This document shows positions 49,646 through 60,853 of a stretch of DNA of 64,000 nt, one piece after another (the first letter of the stretch is position 1; each line of letters begins with the position of its first letter). Under the pieces are notes generated by a model, which worked only from the letters and a program-made list of their open reading frames with translations, was not told the origin of the DNA and did no database searches. A program made the translations under genes and the position numbers. The DNA comes from Microcebus murinus (taxonomy: Eukaryota; Chordata; Mammalia; Primates; Cheirogaleidae), in the NCBI RefSeq assembly GCF_040939455.1, contig NC_134111.1:56500501-56564500 (forward strand). The letters run 5' to 3'.

Positions 49646-51305
49646 GTGCAACCCGGGTATCCACAAACTCACCCAGCCTTCTGGGGTAACTCTTTCTTTT
49701 ACTACCATAAATCAGGCCCTCATCTTTGGAGACTGCTGGAAGTACCATGTGCTTTCCAAGTGCTCTGAGGATTGCCAAGGAGCGATTCCTTCTTTCCTTC
49801 TTTTTGTGCTCTCTTGTCACCTTTTCTTTTGTAGTTAGGACCAGTCTCATACAGATCTAAGTTCTCTTTCTCTTCCCCTCTTTCAGTCCAGATGACAACT
49901 CAGCTCTTTCTGGGACAACTACAACCCCAGCCAGGAAGTTCCAAATAAGTTATTATAACACTTGTGGAGAGTAGTTTAACATCTCATTGCCCCAATACTC
50001 ATCTCCCAGTGCCTCTCCACCTCAGTACCAAGTTTTGGGCCTTATCTTGCCTAACCAGAAATTAATTAAAATATTTTTCCTAAGAAATGGACAATTTTCC
50101 CTGAAGAAGTTGCAGTCATCCTCATTAATGCAAAAGACACTTCAGTTTTCTATGCTATTACATATGTAAATACTAGGCAAGAAAACTGTGATTGAGGCTA
50201 AACTTTTTCTAATACCTAAATTGCTTTGTGCATTTTAAATAATAATGAATAAAATTTAGGAAAACTAGTGGATGGTATGAACTTGTCTTGCTGACTAACA
50301 ATTATAGCACAATGCAATGATTACTCGGAAGTTTAATAAATATTATTAATACTTAATGCTTAGGTATAAAGTCAGTAAAACAAATTTCTTATTTTATTGG
50401 GGATCCTCTTTTGGATATAATTTAGCAGATACAATTCTTTCTATACTTTCTATTTTTATTACATTATTTTTTCATTAAGAAAGGCTTTGGTTAAATCTCC
50501 CTACTCATCAAAAATGCCTTCATCTGATTTATTTTTGCACTTCATCAGTGAAGGTCTAGGTAGGTAATCATCATTGGGGAAGTATTTGAGTCTAGAAGAT
50601 AGTATTATGATTAATATTATGCTTTAATTAAGTTACATTGACATTCATAATAGATCTCTATCTGGCTAATAAGAACTAATATTTTCCTGGATAAAAAGCA
50701 ATACAAATTACAGACAGACAGTGATCAACTGCTAGTGCTAAGTTTTAGCCCTTCAGATGAAATGGATCATATTCTATGGGGAAATTACAGAACTAATTAT
50801 GAAGAGTAATGATGCTCTAAAAAAAATAGATTCTCAACAGAAGGTAATTATAAAAGTTACAGATAGGTTTAAATTTTTCAATATCTAATACTTTTCATGA
50901 GTAGGTGCAATTTTCTATCTTGTAATTTTCTCTTCAAGAGCCACAGTGATTGAGCATTCCAAAGTAACTCAATGTGCAACATACAACATAAAGTGATTGG
51001 ATCAGATACTATCAAGGTGAAGATCACCCAAATAGGTCCACTTCTGAGCATCAGCAGAACTTTTAAGTCAATCTGGCCTTAATGTGCTAAGCATCTTCCT
51101 TTCCCTGTAACCACCAATTAACCGCAGGCAGTACAAACAAATGGTATCACAGCAGAGCTTGGGGCCTCTGGGCTCATTACACTGTGCTCTCACATCTTCT
51201 TGATGTGCACCACACAGAAATACATCCATTCACTGAATTTTTGCCAAGATAGTTTTATACGTTCCACTCTCTACCTTGATCAATTTGATACAGGTGCACT
51301 GATTT
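49646..51305. other. No gene or confident repeat identified
   Basis: AT-rich with no assignable family. Frames at 49641-49850 and 49987-50169 lack protein features. Confidence 0.45.
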
Positions 51306-51309
51306 CCTT

Positions 51310-51655
51310 TGTTCCTTAAACATGCCAAACTCGATCTTGCCTTGGGGTCTTTCTGCTAGCTGTCCTGTCATTGGACGTCCCTTTCTGCAAGGCTCGGAGC
51401 AAATGTCACATTCTCAGAGAGCCCTTACCTGTTGGCTCACTCTAACGTTGTTCATTTTCTACACTCACAGTCATATTACCCTGTTTTTCTTTCCCTATAA
51501 TGACCTGAAATAATCTTTGTTTGTTTGGCTGTTATTTGTCTCCTCTCTCATGTTCTAGAAATCACTTCCCCCAGAGCAAAGACCTCATTTGTCTTGTTTT
51601 TTTCTATATCCCTAGCATCTAGAAGGCGCTCAAAAATATTTGTTGAATAAATGAA
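51310..51655 (+). repeat. L2 LINE 3' portion
   Basis: 'ggagcaaatgtcacattctc', 'agagcccttacctg', 'tgatgacctg'-like text, 'agagcaaagacctcatttg' and 'gaaggcgctcaaaaatattt' with 'gttgaataaatgaa' lead to an exact L2 3' end. Confidence 0.75.
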
Positions 51656-51830
51656 GAAAAAATGATTGAATTAATAAGGTTAAAAAATAGAAATAAGGTG
51701 AGAAAAATCACAGAATGTCCCACCACCTGGACTTAAATGGCAAAGAAGGCCTTTTGAAAACTGGTTTAATGGCTGGGGTTATGAGAACCTCAATGTCCTT
51801 TAAAAATTTTCCTATTTCAAACGAAAATAC

Positions 51831-51990
51831 ATTAGTCATCTCATAACACTTTGATATTTTTGCTGTATCCACATATTGCTACATATTAGCACATAATTTT
51901 TAACATCCATGTATAAACTCTTTTCTAAATTAATTATTTTAATTAGCTTTTCCCACCTTAAATAAATTTATTTTCAAAGAAATAGGGTTT
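51831..51990 (+). repeat. Copy A of an unrecognised paired repeat
   Basis: Shares ordered blocks with 53319-53476, including 'atccacatat', 'ctacatatta', 'aatttttaacat', 'taattattttaatt' and 'tttattttcaa', at similar spacing. I cannot name the family. Confidence 0.6.
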
Positions 51991-53018
51991 TTTCTCCAAA
52001 GCTGCTTTCTTCAGTTACTGGCCAGTTACCCTGTAATGTTTCAGGGGTGGAGTCTGGGAGATTCATCTCAGCCCAGAAGTAATCCCATCAATTAGACTTC
52101 TCTTTTTTCTCAATATATTCTGTCACCAGAACTAATGGAGAAACCATTCAACTGTAAATTGAGTTGAAGTGGGCAAAAGATTGGAAAATGCACAAAGCTT
52201 ACAAAGGTAGGAGGCCTCATATTTTAGACTTTTTGGAATGTTCCACTACCTTTTCAATTTCCTGCCCTTGTACCTGTTAAAAGAGAAAATACTGGAGTAT
52301 TCTTTTGGGTGTTAAATACATTCCTCCAAGTATACAAGTCATTTTTTAATATTTGGCTAGAATAACCTATTGATTTTTAGGCCAGGAAACATAAGTACTT
52401 TTTATTTCTTACCTTGATTTCCTTGATTTCCTCGAGTCCTAGGTGTTCTGAAACCAATGAAGTGATTAAGAAGTAATCATTGCTCAGCCTTATTGTTTCG
52501 ACCTTGTATACACTTTGCACACCCAGGCTCACCCATATATTACCAGGCACAGACACTAATATGAAGGAAGGTTCTGGAAAAGCTCACTTGAATGTGGCAA
52601 AAATATTTGAATCTGTATTTGTATATATGGAACTATTTATTTCCTGTCTTATTTCAAAAATACTTAAAGAAGTTGATCCTGAAAGGCACAAATAAACCCT
52701 TATTCTTCATCAAGCCACCAAAGTAAAGGATGGCAGAAACATAAAAGCACTAAGTTAGGAAATTTGGTTTCTCTGTGTCCGAATAATTGATTTATTTATC
52801 CATCCCTTTAGGGGGCATTTGTTTATCGAAGCAATGTTCTAAGTGTTGGAAATTCAGTCTTTTGCTGTTAGAGGAATAACTAGGATTCAAACCCAAGCAG
52901 TGTGACTGTAGAATACATGGGAAAATTCACTTTTCAAAATTATAAATATGTCAGCCCTATTCCCAAAGAAGGAAAAGTAGGCAAAGAGGACTCCAAAGCT
53001 TTGAGCCTAAATTAATGC
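51991..53018. other. No gene identified; short L2-like piece
   Basis: 'tttatttatccatccctt' (52794) may be a reversed L2 end. Otherwise unassigned. Confidence 0.35.
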
Positions 53019-53019
53019 T

Positions 53020-53152
53020 TCTCAAACTTTAATGTGCATGAGAATTACTCAGGGAATCTTGTTAAAATGCAGATTCTGATTCAGTAGGTCTGGAGCAGGG
53101 GCAGTGACTGCCACCCTAACAAGTTCCCAGGATTACACCTTGAGGAACAGGG
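53020..53152 (-). mobile_element. MER5A-like hAT element
   Basis: 'aatgcttctcaaactttaat', 'gaattactcagggaatcttg', 'gattctgattcagtaggtct' and 'acaccttgaggaacagg' match the MER5A block order, with inverted ends around ttctcaaac / gaggaac. Listed as minus by relation to the consensus orientation. Confidence 0.7.
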
Positions 53153-53318
53153 GCATAAACAAGAAAGACCTGGGTGGCCCCAATTGTTTTTATAATTACT
53201 GATACACTGCCCTCTTGTGGTTCCTGAAATAATTGCCCTCTGTGCTCCCATTTTCTTTATGCTTAAAGTAAACATCTTCAGTAATCCTCTAATTATCCCA
53301 GGTAAATGCTTTGCAAAC

Positions 53319-53476
53319 TTTAGTCTTCTCATAATACATCCTTTCATAATTTTTTCATATCCACATATCACTACATATTACCATCACAATTTTTAACATA
53401 TGCTTGTATGATCTCTTCTCTAATTATTTTAATTGGCTTTCTTTTTCTTTGAAATAGGTTTATTTTCAAGGGAAAC
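53319..53476 (+). repeat. Copy B of an unrecognised paired repeat
   Basis: The counterpart of 51831-51990 in the same orientation, 1,488 bp downstream. The intervening sequence is unrelated, so this is an interspersed pair, not a simple tandem. Confidence 0.6.
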
Positions 53477-53944
53477 TTTGTATTACTACCTCAAATGGAA
53501 AGACCAACGTTGCTTATCAGAAATACAAGATAACTGTAAAGGTAATTATATGGAAAACAAAACAACGTTTACAAGGCCAGGTAGATGCTCTTCAAAGCTC
53601 CAGAGGGAGATGAACAAGTGTTAGAGAGTGTTGAAGCCTTAGAGCGCTAAACTGGCTTTTGCTTTGATAGTTTCAGGAGGATTGAAAAGGTGCTGAATAG
53701 AGATCAACTCCTATGTAATTCAGTGTTATTTAACACACTGAATATGCACTACCTAAATCATCTCTTGAGGAGCCTGCTGTGGATAATGTGTTAAGGGTCT
53801 TGTTTTTCTTCTGCACATTCATGCCATCTGTACTTCACAAGTGTATTTATAGATCTAAGTTAATTAGCATCACGACAGGATTAGTTTCAGGTAACTTGTA
53901 TGTGAGTGTGGGGAATTCTTACCACCCTTTCTGCATAACGTGTG

Positions 53945-54140
53945 GACATGGAGCGGGGCAGGCTCTGAAATCAGGCAGACTTGGTTTATTTCTGTGCCAA
54001 TTCACTGTCATTTTTCAAGGTGTTACTAGAATTTACAACTGTAGTCATAAATAAGCTTATTTTCATTCATTCATCCATTTAAGAAGCAATAATTGAGTCC
54101 TGATGTATAAAGCTTTGAGGAGGGTAGTGGACAAATTCTG
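53945..54140. repeat. MIR fragment followed by reversed L2 end
   Basis: 'aggctctgaaatcaggcaga' with 'ttggtttatttctgtgcc' resembles MIR core (to about 54010). 'tttcattcattcatccattt' from 54060 is a reversed L2 3' end. Confidence 0.5.
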
Positions 54141-54189
54141 CTTTCAATCATTAAGATGATTAATAAATTAATCCTGCAAAATCTATCTC

Positions 54190-54605
54190 CTTTTATCAGT
54201 GAATGGTTCCATGTGGGCAAGCTCAAGCCGGCGTGGGCCAATGAGATGACAGGAGAGACCTAGTAGCTATGTGGGAAATAAGCTTTCTTGTCCTTAATAC
54301 AACCACAAGGAAGCAGCCTTCCTCTCCTCTCAGACAGGAACGAAATATGATCACTACTGGTTACTGTGGGCTACCCTAGCCCCCCTCACCAGCGAGGGTA
54401 ACAAGCTGTGGGGTTAAGCAGATCCTGTAGGTGGTGGAGCAGAGAGAAAGAATCGAGGTCCTTAAAGACATTGTTGATTGCTGAACCAACCACCCCCAAG
54501 CCTGCCCTGGCCATCCTCCTATGTGAGCCGATTGATTTCCTTTCTGTTTAACCCAGTGTGAGTCCGGTTTCCAGAACTTGTAATCGATAGCATTCTCACT
54601 GATAC
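54190..54605 (+). mobile_element. Old MLT1-like LTR
   Basis: 'cgtgggccaatgagatgaca', 'agcagagagaaagaatcgag' and 'ctatgtgagccgattgattt' are followed by 'acccagtgtgagtccggttt', then 'acttgtaatcgatag' and 'actgata'. These are MLT1 blocks in order to the 3' end. Confidence 0.6.
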
Positions 54606-54711
54606 AAGGGGATACAAAAGAGGATTTTTAATCCAGGTGGAGGAACCATAACACACAGGAAAGTTAAGTATCAGTGCAGTTCAGTACAGCTGAAGAACGG
54701 TATGATCATCC

Positions 54712-54905
54712 TGTACTACTCAGTAAGCACCTAGTATGAGCTGGGCATTGTTTTACAGGCATAATCTCGTGGAATGTTCTAACAGAGTAGGTAGACATTG
54801 TTATCCCAGTTTTAGAGCTGAGGAAATTCAGGCTCAAACAGCTGTGTACCTGTCCAGTTACACAGTGAACAAGTGATGAATGTGATTCTAAATTTACTGT
54901 TTTTT
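54712..54905 (-). repeat. MIR SINE, minus strand
   Basis: 'gtaagcacctagtatgagct', 'gttatcccagttttagagct', 'gaggaaattcaggctcaaac' and 'ttacacagtgaacaagtgat' are reversed MIR blocks. Confidence 0.75.
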
Positions 54906-54984
54906 CCATAGAGTAGTCGGGAACAGGAAGTTGGATAGAAGTCAGTGTAGCAGATTGATGGGCTGAACAGAGTAGATTGAGTGG

Positions 54985-55190
54985 CTTGGGTTCAGGTAGA
55001 CCAGGCATCTGCTTCCTGCAGTAGTATAATCTTAGATAAATTACTTAATTTCTCTGAGCATCAGTTTTCTTATCTGAAATATGGGATAATTATACCTACC
55101 TCATATGGTTCTTGCCAGGATGTGTACAATCATATAATATATTTATAATGAGACCATTATTATTCAAATGGTAGCTGGTATGGTTATTGG
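54985..55190 (+). repeat. MIR SINE
   Basis: 'cttgggttcaggtagacc', 'aattacttaatttctctgag' and 'ataattatacctacctcata' follow MIR order. It lies head-to-head with the preceding minus-strand MIR. Confidence 0.75.
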
Positions 55191-57615
55191 GATGAGGAAG
55201 GATTTGAGGAGGGGACTATTGTAATATCACACTCACATGGTATTTTATGGTAAAACTCTCTGTATTTGGGTAAGACCAATACCCATTTTTAAACCTTTTT
55301 TATTTTGAAATATTGTTGATTCACAACAAGTTGTCACCAATATCCATTTTTGAAAGCTTACAGTGTCAAACTTTTCCTGTATATCCTGCTACACTTTATT
55401 CTTTTACTTAAAAAGTTTACTTTTAATTCACTGACCTTTGGGAAATATAAAATGGAAAGTTCGAATGGAGCCAGACTTTGGTTTTGAAGTAGTAGATATT
55501 TGAAGATCAGTAGCTAAATCAAGACATCCAGACTCTTAGAACTTCACACAGCTATCCTCTCAGTACCCTTCTATTACAGGAAGAGCAAAAGTCACCCTCC
55601 CATTTAACTGGTGCAAAACCCAAAGGTGGAGGCCAGTGGGAAAGGCTGAGAACTCCACAGACTGTCTGTAGTCCCAGCCCAGGCCCGAAGAGCTGCCTCC
55701 CTGCTGCACGATGGGGAATTTTCCATTCGTATTATACCATTTTCGTTTATGAAATACGATCCTCCCCAAACTCTGTGAAGTGGACTTTGTGCCTTTTACC
55801 CTGCACGAACTTCTCGCCTACTTCCCCCATCCTCCTGAGTTCACTCACTCTTGAAAATAACCTTTTAAGTCCTGGGAAATGATTCTGTTTTTTCAATTGC
55901 CGACTGCCGCCCACAGAGTGTCTGAGGCTCCTTTCCGTGACTCAGTACCTCAGAGACAAAAAGTGTTCTGGGGGGAATGTTAGGACAGGCCACACTGCTG
56001 TTTACAGGAAACAAAGAGATCAAATGCAGCCTACAGGGAAAGCTGAAACACCAAACGTAAATACTGAATAGAAAAAACAACCGATGGTGGAAATCCTGTG
56101 AGCAAGGTAAGAAAGGGAACAGTGGAAGCTCTCTTAGGTATGAACAGGGCAGCTTCTGAAACGCTGTGGGTTAAATCTCTTAGTACCCAGGAGCAAAGTG
56201 GCCTTAATCAAGTGTTCACACGGCTGCTGGTGGCAGGCAGAGCACACACGTCCTTGCTCTGATGCCTGCTTTGTCCCCACTCGCCCGAAGTTGACAGTCT
56301 GTAAGTAGGGCAGCGTGTGTAAAGATGCAGGGGAGAATTTGAACTTGGAAAACTACAAAGGAACAAAGAAAAAAGTCACTCTTTTCTGCCTCTCTGACTT
56401 GTCCACTTGGACCCAGTGCAGCTGGCTTAGTCCCTAAGAAAATAGTCTATTTTAGGTAGTTTCTATGGTCACAGTGGATCCTGTAAGTATACCTGGGACT
56501 TGGACTGTGTCATTCTTCTTGCAACCACGTAGTGAGAAAAATGTTCCATTTATCATGTTTTCCTCGAGCTAGCTCCTCTTGAGTCACGGTAGGTTGTTCT
56601 AGAAAAACAGATGAAGCAATAAAACTCTCCATATTGTGTTGACTTGAAATCATAGCCACAAGTTCTCATCACAATTTTTTTTCTTTCTTTCCTTCTCTCT
56701 CTCTTTCTTTCTTTATTCATTCATTCATTTCCTTCTCCCTCCTTCTTGTTCTAGAAAGGCTTTGAAGGAGCATATAAAAATTAATAAAAGGAGGAAATGA
56801 GTGCTTGGAGAAAATCAGGAACTATCACACTACACACGGACATTTGCTAGAAGAGTACTGCATGTTTGGCCTGGAGGTTTATAGCAGCTAAGATAGAGGG
56901 GTGTATGTGTGTGATCTATAATTAGCAAGTCGATAATACAATTACTGTGTCCCTAAGGTGAAGGCAAACCTGTTGCTTGGAAAAATCATGGCCATTTTTG
57001 ACCTGGGAGAAATTTCCTCCTCAAGTGTAATGATGCGGTGAACAACTGTTCGACAGCATTGCACATATAATACAATGATGGTTTTCATAGGGCTGTTACT
57101 TATAATGTCCCTCAATGCAAGGTGATGGTTTCATGGCCAAATCCAGCTCAGTAAAGGTAATTCTGTAAGGAGTTCAGTGATGTGATTGTACGATGCAGCT
57201 GTAAGATTTGGTGGTAAAATGTCCCATAGAAATAGATTTACTGTATGGCCAACTGGGAGTTTTATCTGATTTTTTTTGTTTTTTTTTTTTGTTTGTTTTT
57301 TGTAGTGTCGAAGCTTTTTAACTATTTTGAACATCAGAGTTCAAGGTCGTGCTCTCTGGAGAGATGCACGTGTATAGATAATCTATGATGCCAATGAAGG
57401 ACACATCTATCAGAGTCAGTTGAGCTAGTGGTTGAATTGATATTTTCTTATGAAAACTAAGGAATCGAATCCAAACAAGGCCAGTATGGGAGGCCACCTT
57501 ACCTCTAGATAGAGGTGGCTGAAGTTGTCACAGAAAAAATAAAAGACTCCTTTTTGTTCAATGCTAGAAATTAGGGGAGATCCACTTTACGAGTTTTTAT
57601 GTCTTTATTGTGCCT
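55191..57615. other. No gene identified; CT-rich tract at 56680-56755
   Basis: Mostly unassigned. 56680-56755 is a ctttctttcc/attcattcattc simple-sequence region, and 57270-57302 is T-rich. A short reversed-L1-like phrase at 55300-55330 is too weak to call. Confidence 0.4.
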
Positions 57616-57619
57616 TAAA

Positions 57620-57975
57620 TTTTGGATTTTAAAGATAGTATATAGCCATAAAAAATTGGAGACAGAAGCATAAAGAAAAAAATTAAAATCACCTTTTTAT
57701 CTAATCACTAGACATATTCAACATTGACATTCTATTTTCTAATGTTTAAGTACAAAATTGGGATCTTACTGTGCAGACAGCTTTCATATACTACCATTTC
57801 ATTTAATATTATGTGGTACACATTTTTCTATGCCATTAAATACATATAAAATACAGAACTATTTATAAAGTCATTGTTTTGTTATGTATTATTTGTTATA
57901 TCTATTATATGTCAAATGTTTATTCATTTATACTGTTTCTATTGTTTCTATGCTACATTTTATATTTCATTGCAT
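57620..57975 (-). repeat. Old L1 3' region, minus strand (tentative)
   Basis: 'acagaagcataaagaaaaa', 'cacctttttatctaatcac', 'tgtgcagacagctttcata' and 'gtacacatttttctatgcc' resemble reversed L1ME-type 3' UTR text. Confidence 0.45.
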
Positions 57976-58074
57976 GGGTAAACCAATAGTTATTGAATCA
58001 CTCCACTGTTTTGGGCATTTCATTTTTTTTCTGTAAACATTCTGGTCAGAGAACCATTTCAGGTGCCTTCTGCA

Positions 58075-58290
58075 AAGATACACAGTCTCTGCAGTCAGAC
58101 TGTTTGTGTTCAGATCTCAGTTCAACCACTGAGTGACCTTGGAAAAGTTACTTAACCTTTCTGATTCTCAATTTCTTCATCTGTCGAGCAGGGATAATAT
58201 CAGCGTGTGTCTTCTAGAGTTTCTGTGACAGATGATGCCCGTGAAAGAGCTACCACACAGAAAAGACTCTCCAAATGACAGCCATCCTCA
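58075..58290 (+). repeat. MIR SINE
   Basis: 'gcagtcagactgtttgtgtt', 'ctgagtgaccttggaaaagt' and 'tctcaatttcttcatctgtc' follow MIR closely. Confidence 0.8.
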
Positions 58291-58512
58291 TGACTATCTT
58301 CCTCAGGAGTCCATCCAGAGTCTGTAATATCAAAGATTCAAGTTTAGATCTTGGGTGCCAGGCCCCAGGCACTGCAGCCTATTTCTAAGAGAGTTATTAT
58401 CTCTCAATTCAAACTTTGAGAAGAAGGGAAGGAGGTGGCCATGACCATGAACCCTTCAGTATGTAAAATAAAGGTACTGGGTGAAAAGAAAGCAAGCATT
58501 TAGTTACAACTG

Positions 58513-58925
58513 GGCTCTGTACTAGTTTGCCAGGGCTGCCGTAACAAGGTGTCACAAACTACTGGGCTTACACAACAGAACGTCTCATCGTTCTGGAGAC
58601 TAGACGTCCAAAATCAAGGTGTTGACAGGGTTGGTTCCTTCCACGGGCCTTAAGGAAAGAATCTGTTCCAGGCCTCTTTCTTACGCTTGTGGATGGCTGT
58701 CTTCTCTCTGTGTTTCTTTAAATCATCTCCCCTTTATGTGTGTCTGAGTCCAAATTTCCCTTTTTATAAGGACACTGGTCATATTGGATGAAGGTCCACT
58801 CTAATGACCTCAATTTAAATTGATTATCCCTGTAAAGATAGATCTCTGCATAAGGTCACATTCATAGGACTTTAACATATGAATTTTGGGGCAGGGGAGG
58901 GACCACACAATTCAATTCATAACAC
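58513..58925 (-). mobile_element. Solo LTR, MaLR (MLT1-like), minus strand
   Basis: 'ggctgccgtaacaaggtgtc', 'gttctggagactagacgtcc', 'cttataaggacactggtca'-like text, 'aatgacctcaatttaaattg' and 'aacatatgaattttggggca' are the reverse complement of MaLR LTR blocks. The only minus-oriented one of this type. Confidence 0.75.
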
Positions 58926-58990
58926 GTTCCAAAGTGAGTTTCATTTTATTTTATGCTTTGCAGAAAAATTGCCTTATCAAGAAAGACAAA

Positions 58991-59040
58991 AACCACTTCT
59001 ATTCGAACTTTTTTTAACCACTTCTATTCTAACTTTTTTT
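58991..59040 (+). repeat. Perfectly adjacent 25-bp tandem duplication
   Basis: Units at 58991-59015 and 59016-59040, each starting 'aaccacttctattc' or 'aaccacttctattct' and ending in a T run, differ at a single base (g/t). Confidence 0.9.
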
Positions 59041-60829
59041 ATAGCCCACAATAACATAAAAAATACATGCACTTAATGTAAGCTCTCTGTGAAAGCTATG
59101 GTGGCTGGTGAAGGGAGTGGATGTGGAGAAAAAACCTAGATTAGATAACAAAGAAGACTGCAGGGCCCCTCTCTCAAACTGTGCCACTTGAGCCGTCTGT
59201 CTCTTCAAGAAATTCTTTCATGAGTCCTGGGGTGTTCATTATACTCTCGAGCTGGCTATGTGAACATTTCACAAGACATACAAAATATGGTGGTGTGAAA
59301 CCTACGGCCATTTCAGAGGGTAAATCTGAAGGAATCTCTCTTCTTTGATAAAAATCAGAGAATAAGACTAAACTTCCAGTGTGACCCAGCAATGGCTTGA
59401 AAAGATAGGAGAAGAGGGGAACATCATGGAGAAAATATCTTCTGCTCTTCAAAACTAAAATAATAAACTATTATATAGCTGTAGATTTAATTGCCTGGAG
59501 GAAATAGGCATTCTAGAAATAAATCAAATACCTAAGGAAAATATAGGACTGGGGTAGGGGAATGGAAGTCCAACTGATCAGTGGCGACTGAGAACACGAA
59601 TCCTTGGGAGAGGGGAGGGATCAGTCTATATCCATGGTCATTCTTTGACTCCCAAGCATAGGATCATGATTCAAGTTACCGAAATCAACCATGGATTTAC
59701 AGAACTGCAGAACCTGAAGAGGCATTAAATGTGAAAGTGGCTAGCAAAGAACTATTGACAAGATTATTATTCATAGCTGAGGTCTTGGTGCCCTTGAAGA
59801 TTGGTCTAAATTTTGCAATGGACACAAGGCAGGGATTCAGGTTTTAGTCTTCTTGCTTTAGTCCCCAGCCTAAAGTTTCAAAACTGATTCTGTGGAGTCA
59901 AGGAGCATGGCGGATCCAAAGGCTCCTTTGAGATTTCGGACTTCCCTGGGAGGGACTGTCCATCACAGGATGGTGTCGAGGATCTCCATGGCCTCGTGCA
60001 AGGAGCATTAATCAGGGGACCATTTATCCTGGAACTCTGGCCAGCATCCCTCCAGGAGCGGGGCTGAGAACTGAAGAGCCTTTAGAAGGGACAGGAAACT
60101 GGAAGCAGGACAGCGCTGGAGAGCACATTTATCCCCGAGGCTTTTGCTGTGTTGTCAGATGTGGAAATTTCCATTCTGAGGAGTTTTAATATTTCCTAGC
60201 CCTTCTTGTTTGAAATATGGCTTCCTCCTTTTTGAAACATCAAAAGCCAATGTCACCACCCTTCCAGGTCATTTAGGAGCAAGGGAGAGAAGTAGATTTT
60301 TGGTAATGTTTTCACTCAGAGTTAGATGGCATTGGGTAGCAGCAAATCATAGTTCTTCCTGAGAAATATTTGTTTTTGTATTTTATGTCCAAATTGTCAT
60401 TTATTCTGATGTGTGGAAACATGGAGGCTGCTTGGTAATCTTGTTGCCTGTGAGACAACCTTCTAGTTTTGTTATTAGCCAGGCATAAACATTATTTCCT
60501 AGCCTTTAAAATGATGGTATTTATCAATACCTCATGATTTATTTCAGGTGCACTTAATTTAGTGGCTGGTAAATTTAAATTTCCTTGCCAGAAGACTCAA
60601 ATGCAGAGAAATCTACCAGAATTTTAGTTTTACAGTTGTGATGGAAATATGCACAGAAGTGTCTATAAATAAAGGGGTATGAGTAACTCCATATAATACA
60701 TATTTTATTTTCAAGTTCATATTTTTCTCTCCATCAAATAGACCCGGCTGAAATATGCAGCTGTGACAAACATTCCTAGCAAAATACATGATATGAGTAG
60801 TGAAAATGTCTTAGCGACTTAGGTTAGCA
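59041..60829. other. No gene or confident repeat identified
   Basis: Unassigned. Includes a 92-codon minus-strand frame at 59174-59452 without protein features. Confidence 0.45.
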
Positions 60830-60853
60830 TTTTTTTTTTTTTTTTTTTTTTTT
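60830..60853. repeat. Isolated 24-T homopolymer
   Basis: Uninterrupted run of 24 T with no recognisable SINE or LINE attached on either side. Confidence 0.9.
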
